Assembly: GCA_033557465.1 (NCBI GenBank)
Contig: CM066033.1
Location: 592,998,438 to 593,062,437, forward strand
Reading direction: 5' to 3'
From: Ichthyophis bannanicus
Taxonomy: Eukaryota; Chordata; Amphibia; Gymnophiona; Ichthyophiidae
Length of the DNA: 64,000 nt
The position numbers and the translations under genes are program-made. The notes under the pieces are model-generated. The model had not been told where the DNA came from and ran no database searches. It worked only from the letters and a program-made list of their open reading frames with translations. Positions 50,723 through 60,189 of the stretch are shown piece by piece; within the stretch, counting starts at the first letter, position 1; each line of letters starts with the position of its first letter.

Positions 50723-51830
50723 TCAGCTGGTCTGGGCTTCCAAGATAGTATTTTTCAACACCCAAGCTTGATGTAAGTCTTTAACCTTTGCAACTGCTCC
50801 TTTTAGTTTTTTCTTAACTATTTTCCTCATTTTATCATAGTCTCCCTTTCGAAAGTTAAAAGGTAGTACTGTGGATTTCCTTACCATCCCTCCTCCACTA
50901 ATTAAATCAAACACAATCATGCTATGATCATTATTGCCAAGTGGCCCCAACACCCTTATCTCTTGCACTAGATCTGGTGTTCCACTAAGGATTAGGTCCA
51001 ATATGGCTTCCCCTCTGGTCAGTTCATGAACCAGCTGCTGCAAGAAGCAGTCATTTATTTCATCTAGAAACTATCTCCCTAGCATGTCCTGACATGACAC
51101 TGACCCAGTCGATCCTGGGGTAATTGAAATCACCCGTTATTATTACTGTGCTGTAAATTTTGTTAGCTTCCTGGTATTTTTTTCGAGCATCTCATCATCC
51201 ATTTGTTCATTCTGGCCAGGCTGTTGATAGTACATCCCCACTGCCATCACCTTCCCCTTTTTACATGGAATTTCAATCCATAGAGATTCTACAGCAAATT
51301 TTGTTTCCTGTAAAACTTTAATCCTTTCTGTCTCTATGCCCTCTCTAACAGAGCACAACCCCTCCACCAATTTGATCAACTCTATCATTGCGATATAGTT
51401 TGTACCCAGGTATCACAGTGTCCCACTGGTTGTCCTTCTTCCACCATGTCTCTGAGATTCCAATCATATCTAACATCTCATATCTCATCATCTCATAACC
51501 TAAGAGAATGGATAACAGCACTCCAATCCTCCTAAACAACTGTATGTATATAAAATGTGTTTTAGCACCACTGTAAATAGCCCACCTTGTACATAGCTCA
51601 AACAAATCAAGCACCCAACACAGCCCTCACACAACTAAGTTTCATCCTCACTGCATGTACAACGCACACACTTTACTTGATTGCTTGCTGTGATACCACC
51701 TTGATTATTAAGATAAGGCGGTTTAGAAATACTGTTAAATAAAAAAAATAAAATAAATCTCATGTAGTGTTATATATTCTAACTCTCCCATCTTATTTTT
51801 TTATACTTCTAGCATTTGCATACAAGCATT
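50723..51830 (-). pseudogene. CR1-B endonuclease (interrupted by L2 tail)
   Basis: Minus strand: GISETWWKKDNQWDTVIPGY at 51400-51475, a frameshift, TEKRIKVLQETKFAVESLWI-like sequence, NGDFNYPRIDW region around 51100-51135, then LTRGEAILDLILSGTPDL and NNDHSMIVFDL. The N-terminal part lies beyond the L2 tail, at 51757-51830. In the SDH block Ser is Asn (NDH). Confidence 0.75.
51482..51756 (+). mobile_element. L2-type 3' tail inserted in CR1-B
   Basis: Ends with a stem accacctt/aaggcggt (51695-51702, 51715-51722; one A-C mismatch that would follow from CpG decay) and an aaataaaataaat tail. Flanked by atctcat (51475-51481, 51757-51763). Plus-strand orientation, opposite to CR1-B. Confidence 0.8.
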
Positions 51831-52014
51831 TTATAGACTGTATTTTATTCATATTAAGGTAATTTTGAATCTTTAAGCTCTGTCTGCTCCATCCTCAAGG
51901 GCATTTGGGCTACTTTACTCTTTTTTGGAACCTCTCTGCTTTTGGTAGTATCCTTCAAGGATACATTCTCCCGAACCATGCGCTCTTGTGCGACTGTCGG
52001 CTTTCCCCTATTAT

Positions 52015-52830
52015 CTAGTTTAAAAGCTGCTCTCTCTCCTTTTTAAAGGTTAATGCCAGCACCCTGGTTCCATCCCGGATAAGGTGAAGCCCATCCCTTC
52101 GGAAGAGCCCCTCCTTGCCCCAGAATGTCCCCCAGTTCCTAACAAATCCAAAACCCTTATCCTTGCACCGTCTCATCCACGCATTGATACTCCGGAGATC
52201 TGCCTGCCTTTTGGGTCTTGCGCGTGGAATGGGAAGCATTTCGGAGAATGCTACCCTGGAAGTTCTGGATTTCAACCTCCTACCTAAAAGCCTAAATTTA
52301 GCCTCCAGAACCTCCTTACTACATATTCCTTCGTCATTGGTACCGACATGTACCAAGACAGCAGACTCCTCCCCAGCACTATCTAAGACCTTATCTAGGT
52401 GGCACTGAGGTCCGCTACCTTCGCACCAGGCAGGCATGTTACCAGGCGATCCTCACATCCACCAACCACTCAGCTATCTACATGCCTAATGATTGAATCA
52501 CCAACTATAATGGCTGTCCTAACCCTTCCCTCATGGGCACATGGCCCTGGAGAAACTTCCTTGGTGTGAGAGGGTTTTACATCACCTGGAGGACAGGTCC
52601 TAGTTACAGGATCACTTCCTGCCACACCAGGGTGATGCTCTCCTGTCACATGACTTCTCTCCTCTATGGCAACAGGGATGCTGCCAGCCTGGAGGTGGGA
52701 CTTTAGGACTATATCCCTGTAGGTCTCGTCTTTGTACCTCTGTCTTTCTTATGTCTTCCAAGTCTGCTACTCTAGCCTCTAGAGAACGGATTCATTCCCT
52801 GAGAGTAAACAGCACCTTGCACCTAGTGCA
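52015..52830 (-). pseudogene. CR1-B ORF1 (esterase and zinc-binding parts)
   Basis: Best esterase part of the three CR1 copies (52015-52437): VHVGTNDEGICSKEVLEAKF and GKEGLFRRDGLHLIRDGT. The nucleophile GDS block and the Cys/His-rich part (YDFLPVGERSYVCTRC) lie in other frames to about 52890. Frameshifts near 52440-52500. Confidence 0.75.
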
Positions 52831-53020
52831 CACGTAAGACCTCTCACCAACTGGGAGAAAATCATACATGTGACACTCAATGCAAAATACTGGAAAGTCC
52901 CCATCTCGCTGCTGGACTGCTGTCTGCATCTTAGTTTTAAGCTTGTGTTTAGATCTTTAAGTTATTTACTTACTAAGGGTTGCTGTGGATACTTATACTA
53001 ATAAATGTGTACCTAATACA

Positions 53021-53653
53021 TTTAATATACCTTGTTCACCTGAAGCTTAATTAGTCTCAGGTCCTTAATGTATGATTGATTTGAATAAAGAACTGCACCT
53101 GAGAGCAGCTCCTTTCCTTTACGATGTGTAAGTACCTATAAAGCTACAATTATCCCAGGGGTGTGTGGGTGTTGGTGAGGGAGGAAGGGAGGGAAATAAG
53201 ACGTAATAGAGGGGTGCTACACAGTACCCTCTCCTGTGCTGTGCTTCTAAGGTAAATTGTGACCAACTTCCTGGGTGATTAACTGTCCTTGCTTGGATAG
53301 AAGGAGTCTTTCAAAATGGCCTTTTGACCTGCCACCTGGCTTTAACACCTATTTTAAAAATTTCACAGGTCTCTTACCTCCTAGGTAGAAGGCCTCTTTG
53401 TAAAGGTCTCTAGAAGACTATTTATTGCTCAAAGAATACTGACCCTATTTTGCCTTTTATGCTAAGTTATATTCTGATTTGATTTGAATTAAAGCTCTTT
53501 GCTACTGCTAGGCTCTGACTTAGTATGAAATTTAAACTAGAAGCTCTCTGCTAGGTTCTAAATTTAACCAGAAAGCTCTCTTCTGTGTTTTAAATTTAAA
53601 CTGCTGCTACTCGGCCCTGACTGATTTAACAAATACACTGAGTTCAACAGGTT
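53021..53653. other. AT-rich stretch between head-to-head CR1 copies, probably CR1-B 5' UTR
   Basis: No coding potential. It has short degenerate repeats with aaatttaaac and agctctct (53525-53610). It starts where CR1-A/CR1-B similarity stops and ends where CR1-C starts. Most likely CR1-B 5' UTR, but there is no second copy in the window to prove it. Confidence 0.4.
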
Positions 53654-54199
53654 GCGCTCTATGTTAGAGAGGGCATTGAGTCAGAAAGGATTAAAGTTTT
53701 GCAGGAAACAAAATCTGCTGTAGAATCTATATGGATTGAAATTCCATATAAAAGGGGGAAGGCGATGGCAGTGGGGGTGTACTATCGAGCACCTGGCCAG
53801 AATGACCAAATGGATGATGAAATGCTCAAAGAAATCAAGGAAGCTAACAAACGTTACAGCGCAGTAATAATAATGGGTGATTTCAATTACCCCGGTATTG
53901 ACTGGGTCAGTGTCACGTCAGGACATGCTAGGGAGATAAAGTTCCTAGATGAAATAAATGATTGCTTCTTGGAGCAGCTGGTTCATGAACCGACCAGAGG
54001 GGAAGCCATATTAGACCTAGTCCTTAGTGAAACACCAGATCTAGTGCAAGAGATAAGGGTGTTGGGGCCACTTGGCAATAGTGATCATAGCATGATCGCC
54101 TTTGATTTAATTAGTGGAGGAGGGATAGTAAGGAAATCCACAGTACTACCTTTTAACTTTCGAAAGGGAGACTATGATAAAATGAGGAAAAACAGTTAA
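53654..54199 (+). pseudogene. CR1-C endonuclease, C-terminal two thirds
   Basis: Open from 53654. MAVGVYYRAPGQNDQMDDEM, then IIMGDFNYPGIDWVSVTSGH (GDFN at residues 60-63 counted from 53699), EPTRGEAILDLVLSETPDL and NSDHSMIAFDLISGGG. Ends KMRKNS, where an extra base shifts the frame before RT. The Asn and Glu blocks of the active site are missing through truncation, so no active nuclease. Confidence 0.88.
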
Positions 54200-54221
54200 G
54201 AAAAAACTAAAAGGAGCAGTT

Positions 54222-56258
54222 GTGAAGGTTAAAGACGTACATCAAGCTTGGGTGTTATTGAAAAATACTATCTTGGAAGCCCAGACCAGCTGTATTCCAC
54301 GCTTTAAGAAAAGTGGACGGAAGTCCAAAAAACTGCCAGCATGGTTTAAAGGTGAGGTCAGAGAGGCTGTTGTTGCCAAAAAAGCATCTTTCAGGAAATG
54401 GAAAAAAGAGCCAAACGACGAAACCTGGAAACAGCACAAGCACTGGCAAGTCAAATGCAAGGCATTGATAAGGCAGGCAAAGAGAGAATTTGAGAAGAAG
54501 CTTGCCGCGGAAGCAAAAATGCAAAATAAAGACCTTTTCAAGTACATTCGTAGCAAAAAACCTGTGAGAGAGTCAGTTGGTCCATTAGATGATAAAGGGG
54601 TTAAAGGAGCACTAAGAAGCGACAAGGCGATAGCGGAGAGACTGAATGAATTCTTTGCTTCGGTCTTTACTGAGGAAGATGTAGGGATGTTACCCATGAC
54701 TGAAGTGGTATTTAAAAGTGCGGAAGAATTGAAGGAAATATCGATACATTGGGAAGATGTCTTACAACTATTAGATAAACTGAAGAGTAGCAAATCACCT
54801 GGGCCGGATGGTATACATCCAAGGGTGTTGAAAGAACTGAAATATGAGATTGCAGACCTGCTATCAGTAATCTGTGAACTATCATTAAAATCATCTCTAA
54901 TACCTGAAGATTGGAGGATCGCCAATGTAACACCAATTTTTAAAAAGGGTTCCAGGGGTGATCCGGGAAACTACAGACCGGTGAGCCTGACGTCAGTACC
55001 GGGAAAAATGGTAGAAACCATCATAAAGAATAAAATTACTCAGCATGTAGATAGTCACAACCTAATGGGAGACAGCCAACATGGCTTTAGACAAGGAAGA
55101 TCTTGTCTTACTAATCTGTTATGTTTTTTTGAAGGAGTGAATAAACAGGTGGACAAAAGTGAGTCGGTTGATATTGTGTATCTGGACTTTCAGAAAGCCT
55201 TTGACAAGGTCCCTCATCAGAGACTTTTGGCAAAACTAAAGAGTCATGGGATAGGAGGCAGTGTACTATTGTGGATCAGGAACTGGTTAAAAGATAGAAA
55301 GCAGAGGGTAGGGCTAAATGGCCAATTTTCCCAATGGAGAAAGGTGAATAGTGGTGTACCCCAGGGATCTGTGCTGGGTCCGCTGCTTTTTGACATATTC
55401 ATAAATGACCTGGAAAGTGGAATAACGAGTGAGGTTATCAAATTTGCAGATGACACAAAACTATTTAAAGTTGTTAAAACCCAAGAGGATTGTGAAAAAT
55501 TGCAAGAGGATCTTGATAAATTGGAAGACTTGGCATCAAAATGGCAGATGAAATTTAATGTGGACAAGTGCAAGGTTATGTACCTAGGGAAGAACAACCC
55601 AAACTATGGTTACACGATGCAAGGTTCCACATTAGGAACCACCACCCAGGAAAAAGATTTAGGCGTCATTGTGGATACCATGTTAAAACCCTCGGCCCAG
55701 TGTGCAGCGGCGGCCAAGAGAGCAAATAGAATGCTAGGTATGATAAGGAAAGGAATGGAAAATAAAACAAAAGATATTATAATGCCTCTATATCGTTCCA
55801 TGGTGAGACCGCACCTTGAATATTTTGTGCAATTCTGGTCGCCGTATCTTAAAAAGGATATAGCGATTTTAGAAAAGGTACAGAGAAGAGCCACCAAAAT
55901 GGTAAAGGGGATGGAAGGATACTCCTATGAAGAGAGGCTAAAAAGGTTAGGGCTCTTTAACCTGGAAAAGAGACGGCTGAGGGGAGATATGATAGAAGTC
56001 TATAAATTAATGAACGGAGTGGAACGGGTAAATGTAGATCGATTGTTTACCTTATCAGAATATAGAAAGACTAGGGGACATGCAATGAAGCTACAGGGTA
56101 AACTATTTAAGACTAATAAAAGAAAATATTTTTTCACTCAACGTGTAATCAAACTCTGGAATTTGTTACCGGAGGATGTAGTAAAGGCTGTTAGTGTAGC
56201 TGGGTTTAAAAAAGGTTTGGACAAGTTCCTGGAGGAAAGGTCCATAAACCATTATTAA
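54222..56258 (+). CDS. CR1-C reverse transcriptase, open over 678 codons
   Basis: Full CR1 RT without stops: SSKSPGPDGIHPRVLKELK, NYRPVSLTSVPGKMVETI, QHGFRQGRSCLTNLLCFF, IVYLDFQKAFDKVPHQRL, GVPQGSVLGPLLFDIFIND, KFADDTKLF (F408-ADD) and, C-terminal, RRATKMVKGMEGYSYEERL and FFTQRVIKLWNLLPEDVV. It is really the second half of an endonuclease-RT ORF, separated from the nuclease by a single-base change near 54190. On its own it lacks the nuclease and a natural start, so activity is unlikely. Confidence 0.9.
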   Translation: MKVKDVHQAWVLLKNTILEAQTSCIPRFKKSGRKSKKLPAWFKGEVREAVVAKKASFRKWKKEPNDETWKQHKHWQVKCKALIRQAKREFEKKLAAEAKMQNKDLFKYIRSKKPVRESVGPLDDKGVKGALRSDKAIAERLNEFFASVFTEEDVGMLPMTEVVFKSAEELKEISIHWEDVLQLLDKLKSSKSPGPDGIHPRVLKELKYEIADLLSVICELSLKSSLIPEDWRIANVTPIFKKGSRGDPGNYRPVSLTSVPGKMVETIIKNKITQHVDSHNLMGDSQHGFRQGRSCLTNLLCFFEGVNKQVDKSESVDIVYLDFQKAFDKVPHQRLLAKLKSHGIGGSVLLWIRNWLKDRKQRVGLNGQFSQWRKVNSGVPQGSVLGPLLFDIFINDLESGITSEVIKFADDTKLFKVVKTQEDCEKLQEDLDKLEDLASKWQMKFNVDKCKVMYLGKNNPNYGYTMQGSTLGTTTQEKDLGVIVDTMLKPSAQCAAAAKRANRMLGMIRKGMENKTKDIIMPLYRSMVRPHLEYFVQFWSPYLKKDIAILEKVQRRATKMVKGMEGYSYEERLKRLGLFNLEKRRLRGDMIEVYKLMNGVERVNVDRLFTLSEYRKTRGHAMKLQGKLFKTNKRKYFFTQRVIKLWNLLPEDVVKAVSVAGFKKGLDKFLEERSINHY

Positions 56259-56427
56259 GAAGTGACCGAAGATATCAATGCTTGATCCAGTACAAGCATT
56301 GTGGAACTTGTGTCTCTTGGGGAAACTGCTAGGTACATATGACCTAGATTGGCCACTGTTGGAAACAGAATACTGGGCTTGATGGACCTTGGTCTGACCC
56401 AGTATGGCATATCTTATGTTCTTATGA

Positions 56428-57061
56428 TTAATCAGCTTTAATCCAAAGAATTCCCTTCAGAAATATTCCCAGAAGTATATACTCACAATTGCAGCTCTCT
56501 CTCCAGAAGTAGCAGTCCCCTTTTGTAGTCCTTCATGACTCCGTAATCTGTTTGGGGTATAAGCAACTCCTGCCCTCTGACCCTTCTTGATGGCTACTGA
56601 GGGCCTCGCCCAGAGGACTCGGGCATCGGCTTCTGCTCCCAGCCTCATGGAGGCATTTTTTGGTTACAGGTTCGGTAGCCTGTAACTGGGGAGTCCAATA
56701 AGTGAGGAAGAGTTCCTGCTTGTTCCTGGAGAAAGCGAATTTACTCATCTGTAACAGGTGTTCTCCAGGGACAGCAGGAATTAGTCCTCACTACCCTCCC
56801 ACCTCCCCTGATCAGTTGCTGGATTTTTGTTCTTCCCTTGTCATCTGCTTGGTAGGGCTTGAGCTAAGGATCCTGACTGAGCAAGATGGCACCTTTGGGC
56901 GGGAAGAGGACCATGCACGTGTAGCAGCAATCCCAAAGGCTTTCTTTGAAAGCTTGGGACTTGCTCCTTACGGGCTCCGTCTGTGCCAATGTCACCCATA
57001 AGTGAGGACTGATTCCTGCTGCCCCTGGAGAATACCTGTTACAGGTGAGTAACTACGCTTT
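56428..57061 (+). repeat. E5 3' UTR, ICR and right terminus
   Basis: 3' UTR with ggttcggtagcctgtaactg (56665), ICR at about 56700-56800 (gagttcctgcttgttcctgg, then gcgaatttactcatctgtaa), right terminal repeat ending ttacaggtgagtaactacgc at about 57058. The E2 ORF1 resumes right after. Confidence 0.75.
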
Positions 57062-57245
57062 CCTGTTGCTGCTGACTTTTGATGGACTTGGAGAACATCT
57101 TCTTACAGAGGCCACAGTCCAAGGGGTTGTGGTCCGGCCCGAGGCAATGGAGGCAGCAGTCATGGGGATCGGTGAAGGACATGGTATGAACGCACTGATC
57201 ACACCACTTAAAACCTCTGACGGAGGCCAGCAAGGTCGAAGACCT
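57062..57245 (-). pseudogene. E2 ORF1 N-terminus with zinc-binding motif
   Basis: Reads SVRGFKWCDQCVHTMSFTDP, HDCCLHCLGPDHNPLDC, then KKMFSKSIKSQQQQ. The Cys/His pattern matches E4 (CTKC...HEWCLKCLGPDH...C). It stops at the E5 right terminus and continues at 16944. Confidence 0.78.
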
Positions 57246-57630
57246 TAGGCTCAGCTAGAGAAAAAGGACGCAAAACCGTACTGTTGAGAGACTCGAAAAA
57301 AGTAAAAAAAATAGAACAACCCAAGATGCGACGCTGAGGCAGGTGGCTTGGTGTTGGGAAAGGGAACTGGTACGTGACTGGAGAAAGAAAAATTTATCTT
57401 AATTTTCTCTTGAATTTTAACACTTTTTCTGGGGAAAGCAGACAGACAGATGGGAAAACAGAGACTAAGGCAAGATGGTACCTGTTGGACGGGAAGAAGA
57501 CCACGCATGCATGGTGCATCTCCCAAAGGCTTTCTTTGAAAACTGGGGAGAAGCTTCCTTGTGGGCTCAGTTGGCACAGATGTCACCCATATATAAGGAC
57601 TGACTTCCTGCTTGTTTCCGGAGAAAATTA
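57246..57630 (-). repeat. E2 leader and left terminus
   Basis: Minus strand from about 57630: ctccggaaacaagcaggaag (DIRS terminus), leader with ctttcaaagaaagcctttgg-type sequence and catgcatgcgtggtcttctt, matching E5 at 16945-17101. This gives the outer right limit of the nest. Confidence 0.72.
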
Positions 57631-57639
57631 ATTAAGAGA

Positions 57640-57885
57640 AACTATATACATCATTCTTTTAGAGTATATACATCAGTATAACAGATAATTGTCGTGATAG
57701 TATAAGGAAAGAGAGCACAGGATCATATGGAATGAGGGAGGGCGTGGGGAGTGCTAAGACACGTTAAGTAGAGATACTGTCAAAGTGTTCAATAAATACA
57801 GTACCAAGTTTAAGTTACAATGCAAACTGCTTTGACTGAAATGATGAAGTGGTATAAAAAATCTGTTAAATAAATAAAATAAATA
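57640..57885 (+). mobile_element. L2-like 3' tail
   Basis: Ends with an actgctt/aagtggt stem (57826-57832, 57847-57853, two wobble pairs) and an aaataaataaaataaat tail. The 5' part is unrecognised. It abuts the next L2 remnant tail-to-tail. Confidence 0.55.
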
Positions 57886-58920
57886 GGTATTTATTAAACT
57901 ATTTTTCTATATTGTTGTATCGAAGAGTCATAGCGGTTTACATGTAGCACCATAGCTCAACAGGGCTTTATAGAGAACTGATTATATTATAATTGAACAA
58001 TATAAAATGGAAATAGAACAAGATTATCAACTTAACATGAACAGAGCATTAACTTGTAAGGGAAGGGAGGTGTGGGCAAAGGGCATTGCATTAGGTTATG
58101 AATGGTGGAGGGGAAAGGGTTGTAGGGTGGGAGGAGGGGAGGGATGGTTCAGTATATCCATTGGGGTAGGTGGTCACATATCATCAGGAAAATGTTCCAA
58201 GAATAGGTGAGTTTCTACAGATTGTCATTAAGTCATCTGTGACACTTAAGTTGTGTGGAATGGCATTCCAGAGTGTGAGGGCATATAGGGAGAACGCCCT
58301 TCTAGATGTGGAGTAGTTGTTTTTTGTGTTGCTTGCTGGTGTGGAGAGGGTATTCTGAGAGTCTATTCTTCTTGATCTGTTGTTAAGTACTTTCTATAGC
58401 AGCGATTGTAGGTAGGTGGAGGAGAGGTCATGATTGATTTTGAAGATGCTGAGGATGGCTTTGTATTTAATTCGCTCTGTAATGGGTAACCAGTGCAGTT
58501 GTTTATAGAGTGGGGTTATGTGGTCAATCCTGGAGGCATTGCAGAGGATGTGTGCAGCAGTGTTCTGAACCAGTTGAATAGAGTGAAGAGCATTTTTGGA
58601 AAGGTCTTGTAGGAGAAGATTGCAGTAGTCGAGGTGGGGGAAGATGAGAGCTTGGAATACAGTGTTAAAATTTTGAGGGTTCAGTAGTGTTTTTTAAGTG
58701 TTGAACTGTTTTGATTTTACTGTAAATGGCTCTCGTGACATTGCTGATGTGGGCTTTTAGGGTTAGGTGCTGGTCAGGTGTGACCCCTAGTAACAAACTT
58801 TGGGTTTTACGAGTAGATTTGCTCCATCAGTGGTGGTAATAGGAGATGGGGTGAAGTTGGAGCCTCTGGTTATGTATAAGACTTCGGTTTTCTTGTAGTT
58901 AATGGTCATATTGTGTTCTT
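57886..58920 (-). mobile_element. Decayed L2 LINE C-terminal fragment
   Basis: Minus-strand translation recovers LQLVQNTAAHILCNAS-like sequence, ITPLYKQLHWLPITERIKYK and AILSIFKINHDLSSTYLQ, the C-terminal region of L2 proteins (around 58390-58570). Upstream parts resemble the RT thumb. Many frameshifts; ancient copy. Confidence 0.75.
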
Positions 58921-59022
58921 ATAGTACTACTGAAATTCATGTTCACCACCCTGGTAGTATTTGTATAGCACAGGACGGCGCATGGCCAGTCCCTGCAATT
59001 ATCCAGATAGTGGCAATATTTA
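58921..59022. other. Unassigned spacer
   Basis: No ORF or repeat recognised, except ttatccagatag (58998-59009), which pairs with ctatctggataa (59109-59120) around the MITE. Confidence 0.4.
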
Positions 59023-59100
59023 GGGGCTTGCTTAAAATCAATGGGGCCGCGGCTCCGATAACGATCGGAAACCGCTACCGCAGCTTCGTAAACAAGCCCC
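59023..59100. mobile_element. 78-bp Harbinger-like MITE
   Basis: Ends ggggcttgctta and taaacaagcccc form 12-bp terminal inverted repeats with one mismatch. Flanked by tta on both sides (59020-59022, 59101-59103), the PIF/Harbinger target pattern. No coding capacity. Confidence 0.7.
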
Positions 59101-59577
59101 TTAGTTTGCTATCTGGATAAACTAGCCAGTTAACTCAGGATAGCAAAAATGCCATCCTAAATTGAAGGAAGCAGATTGCATATCACTTCCATCTAGATAA
59201 TAATTGTTGCTGATTACACAATGGAGGTAATTTTATAAACAACTGCATATAGGTACATGCCATCAACCCACATAGTTCATTTGTATAGCACTACAAGGCG
59301 GATGCACCCCTGTACATACAGATGTAAGAGAAAATCTAATCAAGACAAAAAAAACATCACAAAACTGGGAACTAGGGTATGGTAAAATCTAGGATGGAGC
59401 CTCACTATGCCCTATTTGTCATCAGTGTAATAATTTAAATAGTTCTCTCTGTAGTTAAGCTCATAATTTACAATATCAGCCTCACTGGACTTAACATTGG
59501 AGGAGGAGGGGGGGGGGGCAGAGGTCTGTGTTCCTTTGAGGACCTCTCAGCTCACTGCTTTATCCTTGTTCTCAGTC
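59101..59577. other. Unassigned, no gene seen
   Basis: No ORF or repeat that I recognise. Has a poly-G run (59510-59518). Confidence 0.4.
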
Positions 59578-59817
59578 CTGTCCTAGGGAGCCCCAACCAG
59601 TCAGGTTTTCAGGATATCCACAATGATATTCATGAGCATACTGCCTCATTCCATGCAAATTTATCTCAGGACTATATCTGAATTCAAGAAAACAAGACAA
59701 ACACAGATATCTAAAAAAAAAAAAGGACTGGATAAAGCTGTATGGTCTTTATCTGCCATCATGCATCTATGTTTCTATATCCTGAAAACCCATTTGGCCA
59801 GGGTTCCCTAGGACAGG
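59578..59817. mobile_element. Palindromic MITE with a nested CR1 tail
   Basis: Outer arms cctgtcctagggagcc (59578-59593) and ggttccctaggacagg (59802-59817), inner arms ggttttcaggatat (59604-59617) and atatcctgaaaacc (59777-59790). The middle (about 59678-59776) is a CR1-like 3' end with catctatgtttctat, same subfamily as 4018-4424, with tatatc on both sides. Confidence 0.7.
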
Positions 59818-60189
59818 TTTGGGCACCACTACTCTATCCATATGTTACTCTTATTTATTTTCAGTCTTGCAGGTCTTTGGAGACTCTGAGCTCAGGAGTG
59901 GAGCCTTAAGGGTTTAAACATTTTTGGAAAATGCACAGACCCTTGCAAATGCTATTTTTGAGACCATCATGATGCTTAATGGTTTGCTTGAAGCTTGCTA
60001 TGAGACAACTTCACAAAAATAGGTAGATAGCTGGAGTTGCCCTCGTTTGCTTTGCAGCTTGTCATGCTGTGAGGGCTTGTGTGCATCACTGATGCTGAGA
60101 GCTAAGCTGTCGGTAGCTTAATTACTGGCAGGGTCTCCCAAGATAGACAGGTCTCAGCTGAGGAGCCAGACCAAGACAAACCACCCATC
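59818..60189. other. Unassigned, no gene seen
   Basis: No ORF, tandem repeat or familiar element was found. Confidence 0.4.

Larger units (their letters stand above)
48615..53640 (-). mobile_element. CR1-B: near full-length CR1 LINE
   Basis: Minus strand. 3' end at 48615-48680 (the conserved ACCTTGGTCTGACC region), RT 48898-50640, endonuclease about 50880-51470 and 51757-51830, ORF1 52015-52830, 5' UTR beyond. Similarity to CR1-A ends at about 53020; 53021-53640 is probably more 5' UTR. Interrupted by an L2 tail at about 51482-51756. Many frameshifts. Confidence 0.85.
53654..56427 (+). mobile_element. CR1-C: 5'-truncated, best preserved CR1 LINE
   Basis: Begins within the endonuclease (ALYVREGIESERIKVLQETK), continues to full RT and ends with the conserved CR1 3' end (gatggaccttggtctgaccc, then ggcatatcttatgttcttat at 56404-56423). 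It lies head-to-head with CR1-B. Confidence 0.9.
16945..57061 (+). mobile_element. E5: DIRS element nested in E2 and itself split by E3, E4, solo LTR and CR1s
   Basis: Pieces on the plus strand: left terminus and leader (16945-17101), leader to RT N-terminus (21851-24423), RT to YR (44697-46578), YR (48137-48614), and 3' UTR with ICR and right terminus (56428-57061). The RT join is exact: the left piece ends LDLKNAYAHILIHLQHRQ and the right piece starts YLRFRVQG, the conserved continuation in DIRS RTs. The YR join across the solo LTR reads VVLR-THPKFLPKVV with a gtac duplication. No target-site duplication is visible for E5, as expected for DIRS. Confidence 0.8.
2690..57630 (-). mobile_element. 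E2: outermost DIRS element, split by CR1-A, L2-1 and E5
   Basis: Assembled from three minus-strand pieces: 3' UTR (2723-2866), YR to ORF1 (12352-16944), and ORF1 N-terminus with 5' leader (57062-57630). The key join is 16944 to 57062. The right piece ends in a codon run for KSIKSQQQQ and the left piece continues KIFQMSNSAPES, matching the alignment of E5's own ORF1 (RRKQKSEDIFQKAASES). The 3' join across CR1-A/L2-1 is supported by a recombinase C-terminus at 12352 and a DIRS 3' UTR at 2866. Frameshifts and stops throughout mark it as old. Confidence 0.75.
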
